Of a DNA stretch of 48,671 bases, positions 15,546 to 25,827 are shown in pieces (positions within the stretch are counted from its first letter, which is position 1; each line of letters begins with the position of its first letter). Both the position numbers and the translations under genes were made by a program. Below the pieces are notes generated by a model. It searched no databases. It was not told the origin of the DNA and was given only the letters and a program-made list of their open reading frames with translations. The DNA is from Oscillospiraceae bacterium (GTDB taxonomy: Bacteria; Bacillota; Clostridia; Oscillospirales; Oscillospiraceae), in contig SVLN01000007.1 of the NCBI GenBank assembly GCA_015067925.1, positions 1-48,671 on the forward strand, written 5' to 3'.

Positions 15546-18005
15546 ATGAAGAAATGGATCGCGCTCATTCTGGCGGCTGTGATGCTGCTCTCGTGCCTGG
15601 CCGGCTGCGCTGATAACAGCAATCCCGGCACGAATGACAATACATCCACCGGCGATTCCAACAAGCCGAACTCGGATAAGAACAACGATAAGAATGACAA
15701 TAAGGGAAACAAGGACGAAGAAGAAGAAGTCCCCACCGGCTTCGGCTATAAGGTGGAGTATCTGGACTTTGAACTGGATGAGAACATTGTCTATATTCAG
15801 AATTCTCTGGTTTCCGGAGAGTCCCTTTTCTTTACTGCCGGCTACAAGGTGGGAACGGAAACCTCTTCCTATTTTGATGCCGAGGGCAACGAAATTACTT
15901 ACGAATACGACCTTCAGGAAAACCGCCTGTTCCGCATGAATCTGCAGGATGGGCAGGCACAGATGGTTACGGACTACGGCCCGGCGAAGTTTGAAGAAGG
16001 CCAGGAAGGCTACAGCTACATTGAAAAGATGTATCCGGACGGCGAGAATGGCCTGTGGATCGTGGAGCAACGCTCTGTGAGTATCTATGAGTTGCCTGAG
16101 GATTTTGATCCCGAAACCCAGAATCAGTGGGACTTCTGGGTTCGCGACGAGATGTCGATTGCCGTGATGCGTTTTGATGCTGCCGGAGCCAAGGTCTCCG
16201 AGCGCATCATCACCCTGCCCGAGGGCGTTTACCTTTACAATTACATGCTCGACACAGCCGGCAATCTCTATGCCACCGACGGCATGGTGATCTACGGCTA
16301 CGGCGAAACCGGCGAGGAGATCCTGAAAATCGAATCGGAAGAGTACCTGGACCTGATGCAGGTTGGTACGGATCTGATTTACGCTTCCCTTTGGAAGGAA
16401 ACAGGCCGTGTGTTGAAAAAGGTCGATCTGGAAACCAAGTCTCTGGGCGAAGAAATCACCCTGGAAGGAACGGCCCGCAACGCCTGGCAGTTCTATCCCG
16501 GCTTTGACAACTATCAGTTCCTGTTTGACTACAACGGCCGAGTCTTCGGCTACATCGAAGAAACCAAGACCTCCGAACAGGTGCTCGACTGGATGGAGTG
16601 CGACATCAACTCCAACAACATCCAGAGTTTCAGCTTCCTGCCCGACGGCCGCGTGGTGGCCTGGGAGCAGGAGTATGTGGAAAACAGCAATCGCCCCAAC
16701 TACACGCTGGATCTGCTGACCCGCGTACCCAAGAGCGAACTCCCCATCGAGGAAGAGCTTACCCTGGCCTGTATGTATCTGGATTGGAACCTGCGCACCG
16801 AGATCGTCAACTTCAATAAGCGCAACGACGGCGTGCGCATTGTGGTCCGCGATTATTCCGAGTTCAACACGGAAGAGGATTACAACGCAGGCCTCACCAA
16901 GCTCACCACCGAGATCCTCTCCGGCAAGGTGCCCGATATTCTCGACACCGACAGCATGCCCATCGCCCAGTACGGCGGCAAGGGCATCCTGATGGATCTC
17001 TGGACGCTCATCGACCAGGATCCCGTGCTCAGCCGCGAGGATCTGATGAGCGAAGTGTTCGATGCCATGAGTATCGACGGCAAGCTCTACTATGTGACCG
17101 ATACCTTCTCCATCCAGAGCGCTGTAGGCAACTCCCGCCTGGTGGGTGACGAGATCGGCTGGACCCTGGCGGATCTGCTGGACGCCAAGTCTATGCTGCC
17201 GCCGGAGGCTACGATCTTCGGCGAGGGCGACACCAAGGCTGCCATGCTGGAGCAGTGCCTGTTCCTGAACCTGGACAGCTTCATCGACTGGCAGACCATG
17301 CGCTGCGACTTTGAGAACCAGGAGTTCATCGACCTTCTGAAATTTGCCAATAGCTTCCCCCTGGAGTTCAACTGGGAGGACTATGACTATTCCGTTTACG
17401 AATCCGAGTACACCCGCCTGAAGACGGGCAAGCAGATGCTGGTGCGCGCCGGCATCTACGCGCTGGAAACCTACATGTATTACTGTGCCCTGTTTGAGAA
17501 CAATGCCACCTTCGTGGGCTTCCCCTCCGCTACCGGCAAGGGCAATGTGTTCAATATCAACGGCGGTCTGGCGATCTCTTCTTCCTGCGAGAATGTGGAT
17601 GCCGCCTGGTCCTTCGTGCGTGAGATGCTGCTGGAGGAGAACCAGACCAGCGAGTACATCTGGGATTTCCCCACCAACCGCAAGGTGTTCGACAAGATGG
17701 TCGAGCAGTGGATGACCCCGCGCTACTGGACCGATCCCGAAACCGGCGAAGAAGTGGAACAGCCCATGACCTCCTACTGGCTGGATGAAAACACCACCAT
17801 TGACATTACCCATATGACCCAGGAGCAGTATGATGGCTTTATGGAGCTCTACCACTCCTGCAAGAGCGTCAGAGGTTACAATGAAAAAATCGCGCAGATC
17901 ATCCGCGAGGAAACTGAGATGTACTTCAACGGCCAGAAGCCCGTGGAAGAGACTGCCCGTATGATCCAGAGCCGTGTGGGCCTGTATCTGGCCGAACAGG
18001 GCTAA
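15546..18005 (+). CDS. Large lipoprotein with C-terminal ABC solute-binding domain
   Basis: This is the extracellular binding component of the ABC system that follows. The 819-residue product has a lipoprotein signal peptide with lipobox LAGC (cysteine at about residue 22), then a low-complexity Asn/Asp/Lys/Glu linker to about residue 62. Residues about 65-400 form a beta-rich region with repeated Gly/Asp turns, resembling a propeller-type sensor or binding domain. Residues about 400-819 form a family 1 extracellular solute-binding domain of the sugar type (FNKRNDGVRIVV, PDILDTDSMP, NINGGLAISSS). Ordinary solute-binding proteins are about 400-550 residues, so the N-terminal half is extra. GGAGG lies 8 bases before the ATG at 15546. 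First gene of the operon. Confidence 0.88.
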   Translation: MKKWIALILAAVMLLSCLAGCADNSNPGTNDNTSTGDSNKPNSDKNNDKNDNKGNKDEEEEVPTGFGYKVEYLDFELDENIVYIQNSLVSGESLFFTAGYKVGTETSSYFDAEGNEITYEYDLQENRLFRMNLQDGQAQMVTDYGPAKFEEGQEGYSYIEKMYPDGENGLWIVEQRSVSIYELPEDFDPETQNQWDFWVRDEMSIAVMRFDAAGAKVSERIITLPEGVYLYNYMLDTAGNLYATDGMVIYGYGETGEEILKIESEEYLDLMQVGTDLIYASLWKETGRVLKKVDLETKSLGEEITLEGTARNAWQFYPGFDNYQFLFDYNGRVFGYIEETKTSEQVLDWMECDINSNNIQSFSFLPDGRVVAWEQEYVENSNRPNYTLDLLTRVPKSELPIEEELTLACMYLDWNLRTEIVNFNKRNDGVRIVVRDYSEFNTEEDYNAGLTKLTTEILSGKVPDILDTDSMPIAQYGGKGILMDLWTLIDQDPVLSREDLMSEVFDAMSIDGKLYYVTDTFSIQSAVGNSRLVGDEIGWTLADLLDAKSMLPPEATIFGEGDTKAAMLEQCLFLNLDSFIDWQTMRCDFENQEFIDLLKFANSFPLEFNWEDYDYSVYESEYTRLKTGKQMLVRAGIYALETYMYYCALFENNATFVGFPSATGKGNVFNINGGLAISSSCENVDAAWSFVREMLLEENQTSEYIWDFPTNRKVFDKMVEQWMTPRYWTDPETGEEVEQPMTSYWLDENTTIDITHMTQEQYDGFMELYHSCKSVRGYNEKIAQIIREETEMYFNGQKPVEETARMIQSRVGLYLAEQG

Positions 18006-18025
18006 AACGAAAGATGTGAGGACCG

Positions 18026-18913
18026 ATGAAAGAGTTTTTGGCAAGATGCAATGAAAAACTGAAAAGCTTCCTGCACGCGTCGTGCTTTCTCGGTCCCAGC
18101 CTTCTGGGCGTGGCGATCTTCTTCGTCATCCCCTTCGGCGTTGTGGTCTATTACTCGCTGATTATGGGCCCGGCGGATGAAAGCTTTGCAGGCTTGCGGA
18201 ACTTTATCGCCGTTTGGAACAACCGCGCTTTCCGCATCGCGGTGACCAACACCGCCAAGTTCACCGGCACGGCAGTCCCCCTGGCGGTGGTGCTGTCGCT
18301 GCTGCTGGCCCTGATGCTGGAGTGCCGCATTCCCCTCAAGAGCCAGTTCCGCACCTTCTTCCTGTCGCCCCTGATGGTGCCTGTGGCATCCATCATTCTG
18401 GTCTGGCAGGTGCTATTCCACTACAACGGCGCGGTCAATGACTTCATCGCCGTCTTTGGCGTGGACAAGATTGATTGGCTCAAGTCCGAGTACTGTCAGG
18501 TCGTTGTCATTCTGCTGTTTTTGTGGAAGAACCTGGGCTACTTCATGATTCTTTTCATGGCGGCCCTGAACAACATCCCGCAAACCCTTTTGGAGGTGGC
18601 AGATGTGGAGGGCGCCTCAGCGGCCCATAAGTTCTTTAAGATCAAGCTGCGCTACTTATCGCCAACCATCCTGTTTGTGACCATCCTGGCCATCATCAAT
18701 TCCTTCAAGGTGTTCCGCGAAGTGTTCCTGCTCACGGGCGAGTATCCCTACGAGGGCCTGTACATGCTGCAGCACTTCATGAACAATATGTTCATCGGCC
18801 TGGACTACCAGCGTCTGTCTGCAGCGGCCATCATTATGGCGCTGGCGATGATCGTGCTCATTGCGCTGCTCTTTGCCATTGAAAACTGGTTCGGAAGGGA
18901 TGTGGAAGGATGA
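18026..18913 (+). CDS. Maltose-type ABC permease (MalF/UgpA family)
   Basis: A 295-residue integral membrane permease of the carbohydrate-uptake CUT1 group. There are about six membrane helices beginning near residue 20, and the cytoplasmic EAA loop that docks the ATPase is visible as LLEVADVEGASAAHKFFKI (about residues 188-206). It would form a heterodimer with the next gene's product. GTGAGG precedes the ATG at 18026 by a few bases, and the gene follows the lipoprotein gene by 20 bases. The substrate is unknown; sugar import is the family's usual role. Confidence 0.9.
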   Translation: MKEFLARCNEKLKSFLHASCFLGPSLLGVAIFFVIPFGVVVYYSLIMGPADESFAGLRNFIAVWNNRAFRIAVTNTAKFTGTAVPLAVVLSLLLALMLECRIPLKSQFRTFFLSPLMVPVASIILVWQVLFHYNGAVNDFIAVFGVDKIDWLKSEYCQVVVILLFLWKNLGYFMILFMAALNNIPQTLLEVADVEGASAAHKFFKIKLRYLSPTILFVTILAIINSFKVFREVFLLTGEYPYEGLYMLQHFMNNMFIGLDYQRLSAAAIIMALAMIVLIALLFAIENWFGRDVEG

Positions 18914-19791
18914 AAAAGCCCAGATATTTTGGCCGCGCGGCCATGACGATTCTAACTATCGTCTTTGCGGTTTTGTTCGTGATGCCCACCCTGGTGACCA
19001 TCACCAATTCCTTTATGACCCAGAGTGAGATCACCGCCAACTACGGCCAGGTGTTTGCCACCGCCACCGAGGGCACCAGCTACATTTCCGATGAGGTGAA
19101 CATCAAGCTCATCCCCGATAAGGTCAGCTTTACCCAGTACATCACAGTGCTCTTCCGCTCTCCTGAGTACTTAATTAAGTTTTGGAACTCCGTGATTCTG
19201 GTGGTGCCCATCGTGCTGCTGCAGGTGGGCGTGGCGGCTATCGCCGCCTATGGTTTCACACGCTGGCGCGGCAAGGTCAGTAATACCGTGTTTTTCTTCT
19301 ATGTGATTTTGATGCTCATGCCCTATCAGGTCACCCTGGTGCCGAACTATCTGGTCAGTGACTGGCTGAAGATCCTCGATACCAGATGGGCAATCATTTT
19401 CCCCGGCATTTTCGCGCCGTTCTCCGTGTTCTTGCTCACAAAGTTCATGCGGCGCATTCCGAACTCTTTGATTGAAGCAGCCAAACTGGATGGCTCTTCG
19501 GAGTGGCAGATCTTCAAGAACATCTGCCTGCCCCAGTGCCGCAGCGCGCTGTATTCGATCACGATTTTAGTGTTTATCGACTATTGGAACATGGTGGAGC
19601 AGCCGATTATTCTGCTGCCTGATGCCACGAAGCAGCCGCTTTCTGTGTATCTTTCCACCATCAACGCGGGCGAAATCGGCATTGCTTTTGCCGTCGCCGT
19701 GATCTATATGATCCCCGGCCTGCTGCTGTTCCTCCACGGTGAGGAATACCTGGTTGAGGGCATCGCACATTCCGGCTCGGTGAAAGGATGA
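18910..19791 (+). CDS. Maltose-type ABC permease (MalG/UgpE family)
   Basis: The second permease subunit, 293 residues, with an N-terminal helix (about 12-30), an extracellular segment, then five more helices. The EAA loop reads LIEAAKLDGSSEWQIFKNI (near residue 190). It overlaps the previous gene by 4 bases (ATGA) and the next by 4 bases, so its translation is coupled to both. The extracellular segment after the first helix (about residues 38-75, including a Thr/Ser/Glu-rich stretch) is somewhat longer than in short MalG proteins. Confidence 0.9.
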   Translation: MKKPRYFGRAAMTILTIVFAVLFVMPTLVTITNSFMTQSEITANYGQVFATATEGTSYISDEVNIKLIPDKVSFTQYITVLFRSPEYLIKFWNSVILVVPIVLLQVGVAAIAAYGFTRWRGKVSNTVFFFYVILMLMPYQVTLVPNYLVSDWLKILDTRWAIIFPGIFAPFSVFLLTKFMRRIPNSLIEAAKLDGSSEWQIFKNICLPQCRSALYSITILVFIDYWNMVEQPIILLPDATKQPLSVYLSTINAGEIGIAFAVAVIYMIPGLLLFLHGEEYLVEGIAHSGSVKG

Positions 19792-21971
19792 GTGGGACCA
19801 ATATGGAACAGAAAGTAAAAAAGAGAGAATGGGTCAAAACTGCCGCGATCATCTTTCTGGTGATTCTGCTGGTGCTGACCTTCTTTTCCAATACCATCAT
19901 GAATCGCTCCCTGCCCGAGGTGGCGGCCCAGGCCGTAACTTCCGGCAGCATTAACGCCCGCATCCGCGGCTCGGGTACGGTCTCGGCCAATGAGACTTAC
20001 GATGTGACCATCAGCCAGTCCCGCAAGGTGCAGAGCGTTCTGGTGCGGGTGGGCGACCAGGTTTCCACGGGTGATGTGCTCTTTGTCCTGGATCCCCAGG
20101 AAAGTGCTGAGCTCAAAGCTGCCCAGGAGACCCTGAAGAGCATGGAACGCAGCTACCAGGAACAGCTGACCTCCGCCACCAACGAGGCTGCCCGGGAGGA
20201 TCGCCAGATCCAGAAGGCGAGAGAGGCTTATAACGAGGCCCTGGCGCTGTATAGGCAGTATACCGATGTGGAGCCTTCTCAACTGAAAAGCAAGCTCTCC
20301 GCCGCTCAGACGGAGCTGAAGGCTCTGAACAAGGCCCTGGACGAAGCCCGAGAGGCCCTCTCGGACGCCAAGGCAGACCCCAACTATACCAATCTTTCTG
20401 CGGACATCAGCAAGATGGAGGGCCAGGTCAGTCAGTACGAGGGCGAGATCGAGGCGCTCTCAGAGCAGCTCAATGCCCTCTATAAGAGCGTTTCTGACAA
20501 TACCGGTGACCGTACCGAGGCAGATGTCCGCAAGGATCTGGCCGCCGTTGCGGCGGAAAAGTCTGCAGCCCAGACGGCACTTGAGACTGCTAAGGGTAAG
20601 CTTTCCGGCGCCCAAAGCGCCCTTGCCGCCGCCCAGACCAAGCTGGCCACCAGCGAGGTTGCCCACGGTGCCGACTACCGGGAGCTCATGGGTTATGCCC
20701 AGGGGCAGGATCATGCCGATGCCGCCACGGTTGCTTACCGCATGCAGGCTTATGCGGCCAATGCCGAGCTGCTGCGCGACGCGATGATCCGTGCCGGCAG
20801 GGACGATACATACATCACAGATGAAAAGCTGGCTGCTTTGAAGCTGGCCTATGAAACCATAACTGCAGACGAGGCGGCCCTGGCCAATGCCCAGAAGGCC
20901 CTGAATGCGCTGCAGACGGAAATTGCCGCCTATGAGGCTGCCATCGCCGATTGCGATGGACGAACCGACGCGCTGAACAAGGAACTGCAGATTGTGGTGG
21001 ACAAGCAGAACAACGCTGCGGCCTCCCGCAATGAGCAGATCTACAAGCTCCAGAACGAGATCGGCACTGCTCAGTATGCCCTCTCCGAAGCGTCCCGCGT
21101 GCTGACCGCCCTGAAGAACCAGCAGGCCAACTGGCAGATGCACTTTGCCCAGCTGGAAGCGCTGGTGGAGCAGGCAGAGGACAAGGTTGAGGCCCAGCAG
21201 GACCTGATTGATGATTACTCCGAGGCCCTGTCTGCCGCTTCCCAGGTGGAAGCCGCCCAGCAGACCCTGGAGGAACTGACCTTCAACGCCTCTCTGGATG
21301 ACCTGACGGAAATGAACCTGCAGGCTGCCCGGGACAAGATCGAGGAGCAGAAGCTGCTCATCGAAGAACTCAGCACGGGCTCCGATGCTGTGGAGGTCAA
21401 GGCAAAGGTTTCCGGCACCATTTCTGCCGTGCATTGCTCTGCGGGCAACACCGTCTCTTCCGAGACCCCCATGGCCACCATCACCATCACAGATCGTGGC
21501 TACACCATGAAGATCAGCGTCACCAATGAGCAGGCCCAGAAGGTCCGCGTGGGTGACGTGGCTAACGTGACCAACTATTACTTCGGCGATATCACCGCCA
21601 CCCTGGAAAAGATCGCCAACGATCCCCAAAACCAGGGCCGCGGCAAGCTGCTCATTTTCCGCATCAGCGGCAGCGACGTGGAGCCGGGCACCAACCTGAC
21701 GCTCTCCATCGGCCAGAAGAGCGCGAGTTACGACACCCTGATTCCCAATAGTGCCATCCGCACCGACTCCAATGGCTCGTTCGTTCTCGTGTTGGTGGCC
21801 AAGAGCACGCCCTTGCGCACCCGCTATGTTGCCACCAGAGCTGAGATCAACATTCTCGCTCAGGACGACACTACGGCGGCTGTCAGCGGCCTGGCCAATG
21901 GCGATTTCGTTATTACCACTTCCTCCCATCCTCTGGAGGCGGGCGATCAGGTTCGCCTGGTGGATGAATGA
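19788..21971 (+). CDS. HlyD/MacA-like adaptor with very long coiled coil
   Basis: A 727-residue membrane-anchored adaptor. Residues about 18-36 are a single N-terminal membrane helix. A first half-lipoyl motif (VRVGDQVSTGDVLFVLD) lies at about 85-102. A heptad-rich, Ala/Glu/Lys/Gln coiled-coil region covers about 105-525. The second half-lipoyl motif (VKAKVSGTISAVHCSAGNTV) begins near 534, followed by beta-barrel and membrane-proximal-type domains to the end. This is MacA/HlyD architecture, but the family is usually 350-450 residues; the roughly 420-residue hairpin explains the difference. The start at 19788 overlaps the permease stop; an ATG at 19803 is an alternative. Such adaptors normally serve exporters, so its place among importer genes is odd. 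Confidence 0.87.
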   Translation: MSGTNMEQKVKKREWVKTAAIIFLVILLVLTFFSNTIMNRSLPEVAAQAVTSGSINARIRGSGTVSANETYDVTISQSRKVQSVLVRVGDQVSTGDVLFVLDPQESAELKAAQETLKSMERSYQEQLTSATNEAAREDRQIQKAREAYNEALALYRQYTDVEPSQLKSKLSAAQTELKALNKALDEAREALSDAKADPNYTNLSADISKMEGQVSQYEGEIEALSEQLNALYKSVSDNTGDRTEADVRKDLAAVAAEKSAAQTALETAKGKLSGAQSALAAAQTKLATSEVAHGADYRELMGYAQGQDHADAATVAYRMQAYAANAELLRDAMIRAGRDDTYITDEKLAALKLAYETITADEAALANAQKALNALQTEIAAYEAAIADCDGRTDALNKELQIVVDKQNNAAASRNEQIYKLQNEIGTAQYALSEASRVLTALKNQQANWQMHFAQLEALVEQAEDKVEAQQDLIDDYSEALSAASQVEAAQQTLEELTFNASLDDLTEMNLQAARDKIEEQKLLIEELSTGSDAVEVKAKVSGTISAVHCSAGNTVSSETPMATITITDRGYTMKISVTNEQAQKVRVGDVANVTNYYFGDITATLEKIANDPQNQGRGKLLIFRISGSDVEPGTNLTLSIGQKSASYDTLIPNSAIRTDSNGSFVLVLVAKSTPLRTRYVATRAEINILAQDDTTAAVSGLANGDFVITTSSHPLEAGDQVRLVDE

Positions 21972-23071
21972 ACAAGAAGAAATTTGAACTGCGCCGCTTG
22001 CTTTCCTGGCTGATCCCGATGGTGCTGGCACTACTGTGCGCGGTGTGTTTGGTGCTGTCGTGGATCGTTTCCAACACGCTGAGCTCCGTCCGTGCCGCGG
22101 ATCGCTGGAGAGGGGAGAACGAGCTGCGCTTTGCACAGATCGCGTGCTTCCTGCCGGAAGATGAGAAAAAAGACGTGGAAGTCGTTGAGACCTTCCGCCG
22201 GGCGGTGGATCAGGCTATGGTGGATGCGTCTTTAGTAGAAACTCAGCAGGCCGTGCACCCCGGCCAGAGTAGCGTCGAGGCGGTGCAGCTGGCCTCCAGC
22301 CTGTATGTGGATGCCTACAGTGGCACCGGTAAGGTGAGTGTCAGCAACGGTGCGGCCAACGCTACGGTCAAGGCCATCGGCGTGGGCGGTGAATTTTTCC
22401 TCTTCCACCCGCTGCAGCTGCGCTCTGGTAGCTACATTTCTGAAAACGATCTCATGCACGATCGCGTGATCCTGGATGAGGAACTGGCCTGGCGACTATT
22501 CGGATCTTCCGATGTGGCCGGCCTGAGCGTGATGATTGCCGGCGAGCCGTACTATGTGGCGGGCGTGGTGCATCGGGAGTCCGATTTTGCCTCCGAGAAG
22601 GCCTACCTGGACGGCGCGGGCATCTTTATGAGCTACAAAGCCCTGAACAAGCTGACAAGCTGCGGCATCGGCTGCTATGAAATTGTGCTGCCGGACCCCA
22701 TCAGCGGATACGGCTTGAGCGTGGTGGAAAAAAGTTTCCCCATCGGCGGCAGTGACGTCGTGGAGGTCAGCGACCGCTACAGCCTGGAACATCTATGGAG
22801 CATTGTCAAAGACTTCGGTGCGCGTTCCATGCGAAATAATGATGTGATTTACCCCTATTGGGAAAACGCTGCCCGTTTGACGGAGGACTATCTGGCCCTT
22901 CTGATGGTGCTGGTGGTGCTCTTTGGCACGGCGCCTGCGGTCATTGTGGTTGTGCAGGCGATCCGATATACGGTGCGCGCCTGCCGCTTTGTCAGGAAAA
23001 GCGTGCCCGCGCGCCTGCGCGCCGGCGTGGAAGCGCACAGAGAAAAGAAATTTGCAAAGGCAGGGAAGTAG
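21968..23071 (+). CDS. Two-helix membrane protein with MacB-type extracellular domain
   Basis: A 367-residue protein starting on the ATGA overlap with the adaptor gene. A basic N-terminus leads into one membrane helix (about residues 13-36). About 260 extracytoplasmic residues resemble the MacB periplasmic core domain: the HDRVILDEELAWRLFGSSD segment and the AGEPYYVAGVV strand pair are typical. A second helix (about residues 308-332) and a short basic tail follow. MacB/FtsX-type permeases have four helices; the two after the second are missing, so it cannot form a normal FtsX bundle. It may act as a partner of the adjacent MacA-like adaptor. Family assignment is by eye and moderately sure. 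Confidence 0.7.
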   Translation: MNKKKFELRRLLSWLIPMVLALLCAVCLVLSWIVSNTLSSVRAADRWRGENELRFAQIACFLPEDEKKDVEVVETFRRAVDQAMVDASLVETQQAVHPGQSSVEAVQLASSLYVDAYSGTGKVSVSNGAANATVKAIGVGGEFFLFHPLQLRSGSYISENDLMHDRVILDEELAWRLFGSSDVAGLSVMIAGEPYYVAGVVHRESDFASEKAYLDGAGIFMSYKALNKLTSCGIGCYEIVLPDPISGYGLSVVEKSFPIGGSDVVEVSDRYSLEHLWSIVKDFGARSMRNNDVIYPYWENAARLTEDYLALLMVLVVLFGTAPAVIVVVQAIRYTVRACRFVRKSVPARLRAGVEAHREKKFAKAGK

Positions 23072-23073
23072 CT

Positions 23074-24195
<1,122 letters not shown>

Positions 24196-24199
24196 AAAA

Positions 24200-24236
24200 A
24201 GAACCCCCGATGGATCAACCATCGGGGGTGTTTTTA
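24200..24236. terminator. Bidirectional intrinsic terminator
   Basis: A 10-bp GC-rich stem (24204-24213 with 24219-24228, loop ATCAA) is flanked by TGTTTTT on plus and TTCTTTTTTTATA on minus. It separates the convergent ABC operon and rsmI. Confidence 0.88.
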
Positions 24237-25055
24237 TGCTTTGATTGCCGCGTCGTAGAGGGTGTTTTTGGGAAAGCCCGTCAGCTCGGAAACGGAGCGG
24301 ACGGCATCTTTTTTGCTTTTGCCCTGAGCGATCTGCTCCTGCACCAGCTCTAAGGCTTGGTCCAATGTGAGAGCCTCTTCCTCCACCGGCTGGGCGCCTT
24401 CCACCACCAGCACGTATTCGCCTCTGGGTGCAGTTTCTTTGTAGTGCTCCAAAGCGCCTGCCATCGTGGTGCGCAGAGCCTCTTCGTGGAGCTTGGTCAG
24501 CTCCCGGCAGAGACTGATGCGGCGATCCGGGCCAAAGACCTGGCTGAAGTCCTGCAGGGTGGCCAGGAGCTTGTGGGGAGCCTCATAGAAGATCATGGTG
24601 CGGGTTTCGCGCTCCAAATCCTTCAGATGGGCCCGGCGGCTCTTCTGGTTGACGGAGAGGAAGCCTTCAAAGGTGAATCGGCCTGTGGGCAGGCCCGATA
24701 TGCACAGGGCCGTAATCAGCGCGCAGGGACCGGGAATGGCCGTGACGGGAACGCCGGCGTCGGCGCACAGGCGCACCAGGTCCTCGCCGGGGTCAGAGAT
24801 GGCGGGTGTACCGGCATCGGAGACCAGGGCGCAGGTTTCGCCCTGCAGAAGACGCTCGAGAATCTTCTGACCGCTCTTTTCGCGGTTGTGCTCATAGTAG
24901 CTCACCAGGGGTTTGCTGATCCCCAAGTGATTGAGCAGCTTCATGGTCACGCGGGTATCCTCGGCGGCGATGAAGTCCGCCTCTTCCAACGCGCGGCGCA
25001 TCCGGTCGGAAATGTCACCCAGATTGCCGATGGGGGTGGGTACGAGATAGAGCAT
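24234..25055 (-). CDS. rsmI: 16S rRNA (cytidine-1402-2'-O)-methyltransferase
   Basis: RsmI 2'-O-methylates C1402 in the decoding centre of 16S rRNA using S-adenosylmethionine. The 273-residue tetrapyrrole-methylase-fold protein starts with LYLVPTPIGNLGD and has AAEDTRVT near residue 32, LVSDAGTPAISDPG near residue 77 and IPGPCALI near residue 105, all diagnostic. The C-terminal SKKDAVRSVSELTGFPKNTLY segment is the extra small domain of RsmI. It begins one base after the stop of the upstream methyltransferase gene; the two form an RNA-modification pair. Confidence 0.96.
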   Translation of the reverse strand: MLYLVPTPIGNLGDISDRMRRALEEADFIAAEDTRVTMKLLNHLGISKPLVSYYEHNREKSGQKILERLLQGETCALVSDAGTPAISDPGEDLVRLCADAGVPVTAIPGPCALITALCISGLPTGRFTFEGFLSVNQKSRRAHLKDLERETRTMIFYEAPHKLLATLQDFSQVFGPDRRISLCRELTKLHEEALRTTMAGALEHYKETAPRGEYVLVVEGAQPVEEEALTLDQALELVQEQIAQGKSKKDAVRSVSELTGFPKNTLYDAAIKA

Positions 25056-25056
25056 C

Positions 25057-25767
25057 TTAATCCTCCTTGCGGTAAATGGTGCGCACTTCCGCGCTCATGG
25101 AACCGGTTTCATCATGAAGATACAGAGTCGGCTCAAACTGAAGGCCGGTCTTGCCACCCTTGATGCACTCCAGGAGTACCAGATTCGGTATTGCACCGGG
25201 TCTGTGGCAGACCATGCGCACCCGCTTCGGCTCCAGACGGTGGAAGCGGGCCGTGCAAAAAAGATCCGTCAGCCGTTCCGGCCTGTGGACCAGACTGAAT
25301 CTGCCGCCCCATTGCAGCAGCCAGTCCGCCGCGGCGAAGAGCTCATCAAGGGTACAGCCAGCTTCGCTGGTGGCGGTGGCCTGCACCTCGCCTTCACGCA
25401 CAGCGCCGCTGCCGGAAGGGAAGTAGGGCGGATTGGAAACGCAGCAATTGAAGCTGCCTGCAGGGAGCAGGTCTCTGATTTCCCGCAGATCGCCCTGCAG
25501 CACGCGGAAGTGATCCTGCAGGCTGTTGCGGGCAATGTTTTCCTCCGCGGCCTGCACAGCCTGGGGGAGCAGCTCTACCCCTGTCAGATACAGGGAAGCC
25601 TCCCGGGAGAGCAGCTGCAGACTCAGCGCGCCGCTGCCGGCGCCCAGGTCGCAGACTCTGGCATTTTTGCCGCAGCGGGCAAACGCGGAGAGCAGCACCG
25701 TGTCAGTGCTCAAAGGAAAACCGTCGCCGGCGCGAAAGCGGATGGAGCCGAAAACTTCTTCTTTCAT
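25057..25767 (-). CDS. TrmN6-like tRNA1(Val) adenine-N6-methyltransferase
   Basis: A 236-residue class I SAM methyltransferase. Motif I is VCDLGAGSGALSLQLL (near residue 34) and the adenine/amide N-methyltransferase motif is NPPYFP (near residue 108), as in the YfiC/TrmN6 family that methylates A37 of tRNA-Val. The N-terminus (GSIRFRAGDGFPLSTDTVLL) matches the family's substrate-side QxxxGFRxxxDslLL type of start. I chose the ATG at 25767 because GAGG lies upstream at suitable spacing; the upstream frame extends through a terminator hairpin and is unlikely to be coding. In Firmicutes this gene is typically next to rsmI, as here. Confidence 0.88.
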   Translation of the reverse strand: MKEEVFGSIRFRAGDGFPLSTDTVLLSAFARCGKNARVCDLGAGSGALSLQLLSREASLYLTGVELLPQAVQAAEENIARNSLQDHFRVLQGDLREIRDLLPAGSFNCCVSNPPYFPSGSGAVREGEVQATATSEAGCTLDELFAAADWLLQWGGRFSLVHRPERLTDLFCTARFHRLEPKRVRMVCHRPGAIPNLVLLECIKGGKTGLQFEPTLYLHDETGSMSAEVRTIYRKED

Positions 25768-25785
25768 GAAAACCTCAAGAAATAC

Positions 25786-25815
25786 AACGGGCCTGTGCAT
25801 GTGCACAGGCCCGTT
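25786..25815 (-). terminator. Intrinsic terminator after the ferredoxin gene
   Basis: A perfect 14-base-arm inverted repeat (25786-25799 with 25802-25815) is followed on minus by TGTATTTCTT, 12 bases after the ferredoxin stop. The ribosome site of the downstream methyltransferase starts directly after it. Confidence 0.75.
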
Positions 25816-25827
25816 GCGGAATGACAA

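Noticed and set aside
15291..18044. A 917-codon open frame antisense to the lipoprotein gene
   Set aside because: It has no ribosome site, has the low-complexity composition typical of the opposite strand of a GC-rich gene, and covers the abrB terminator and an excellent sense gene.
20460..22136. A 558-codon frame opposite the HlyD-like adaptor
   Set aside because: It is an antisense shadow of the Ala/Glu/Lys coiled coil and lacks start signals.
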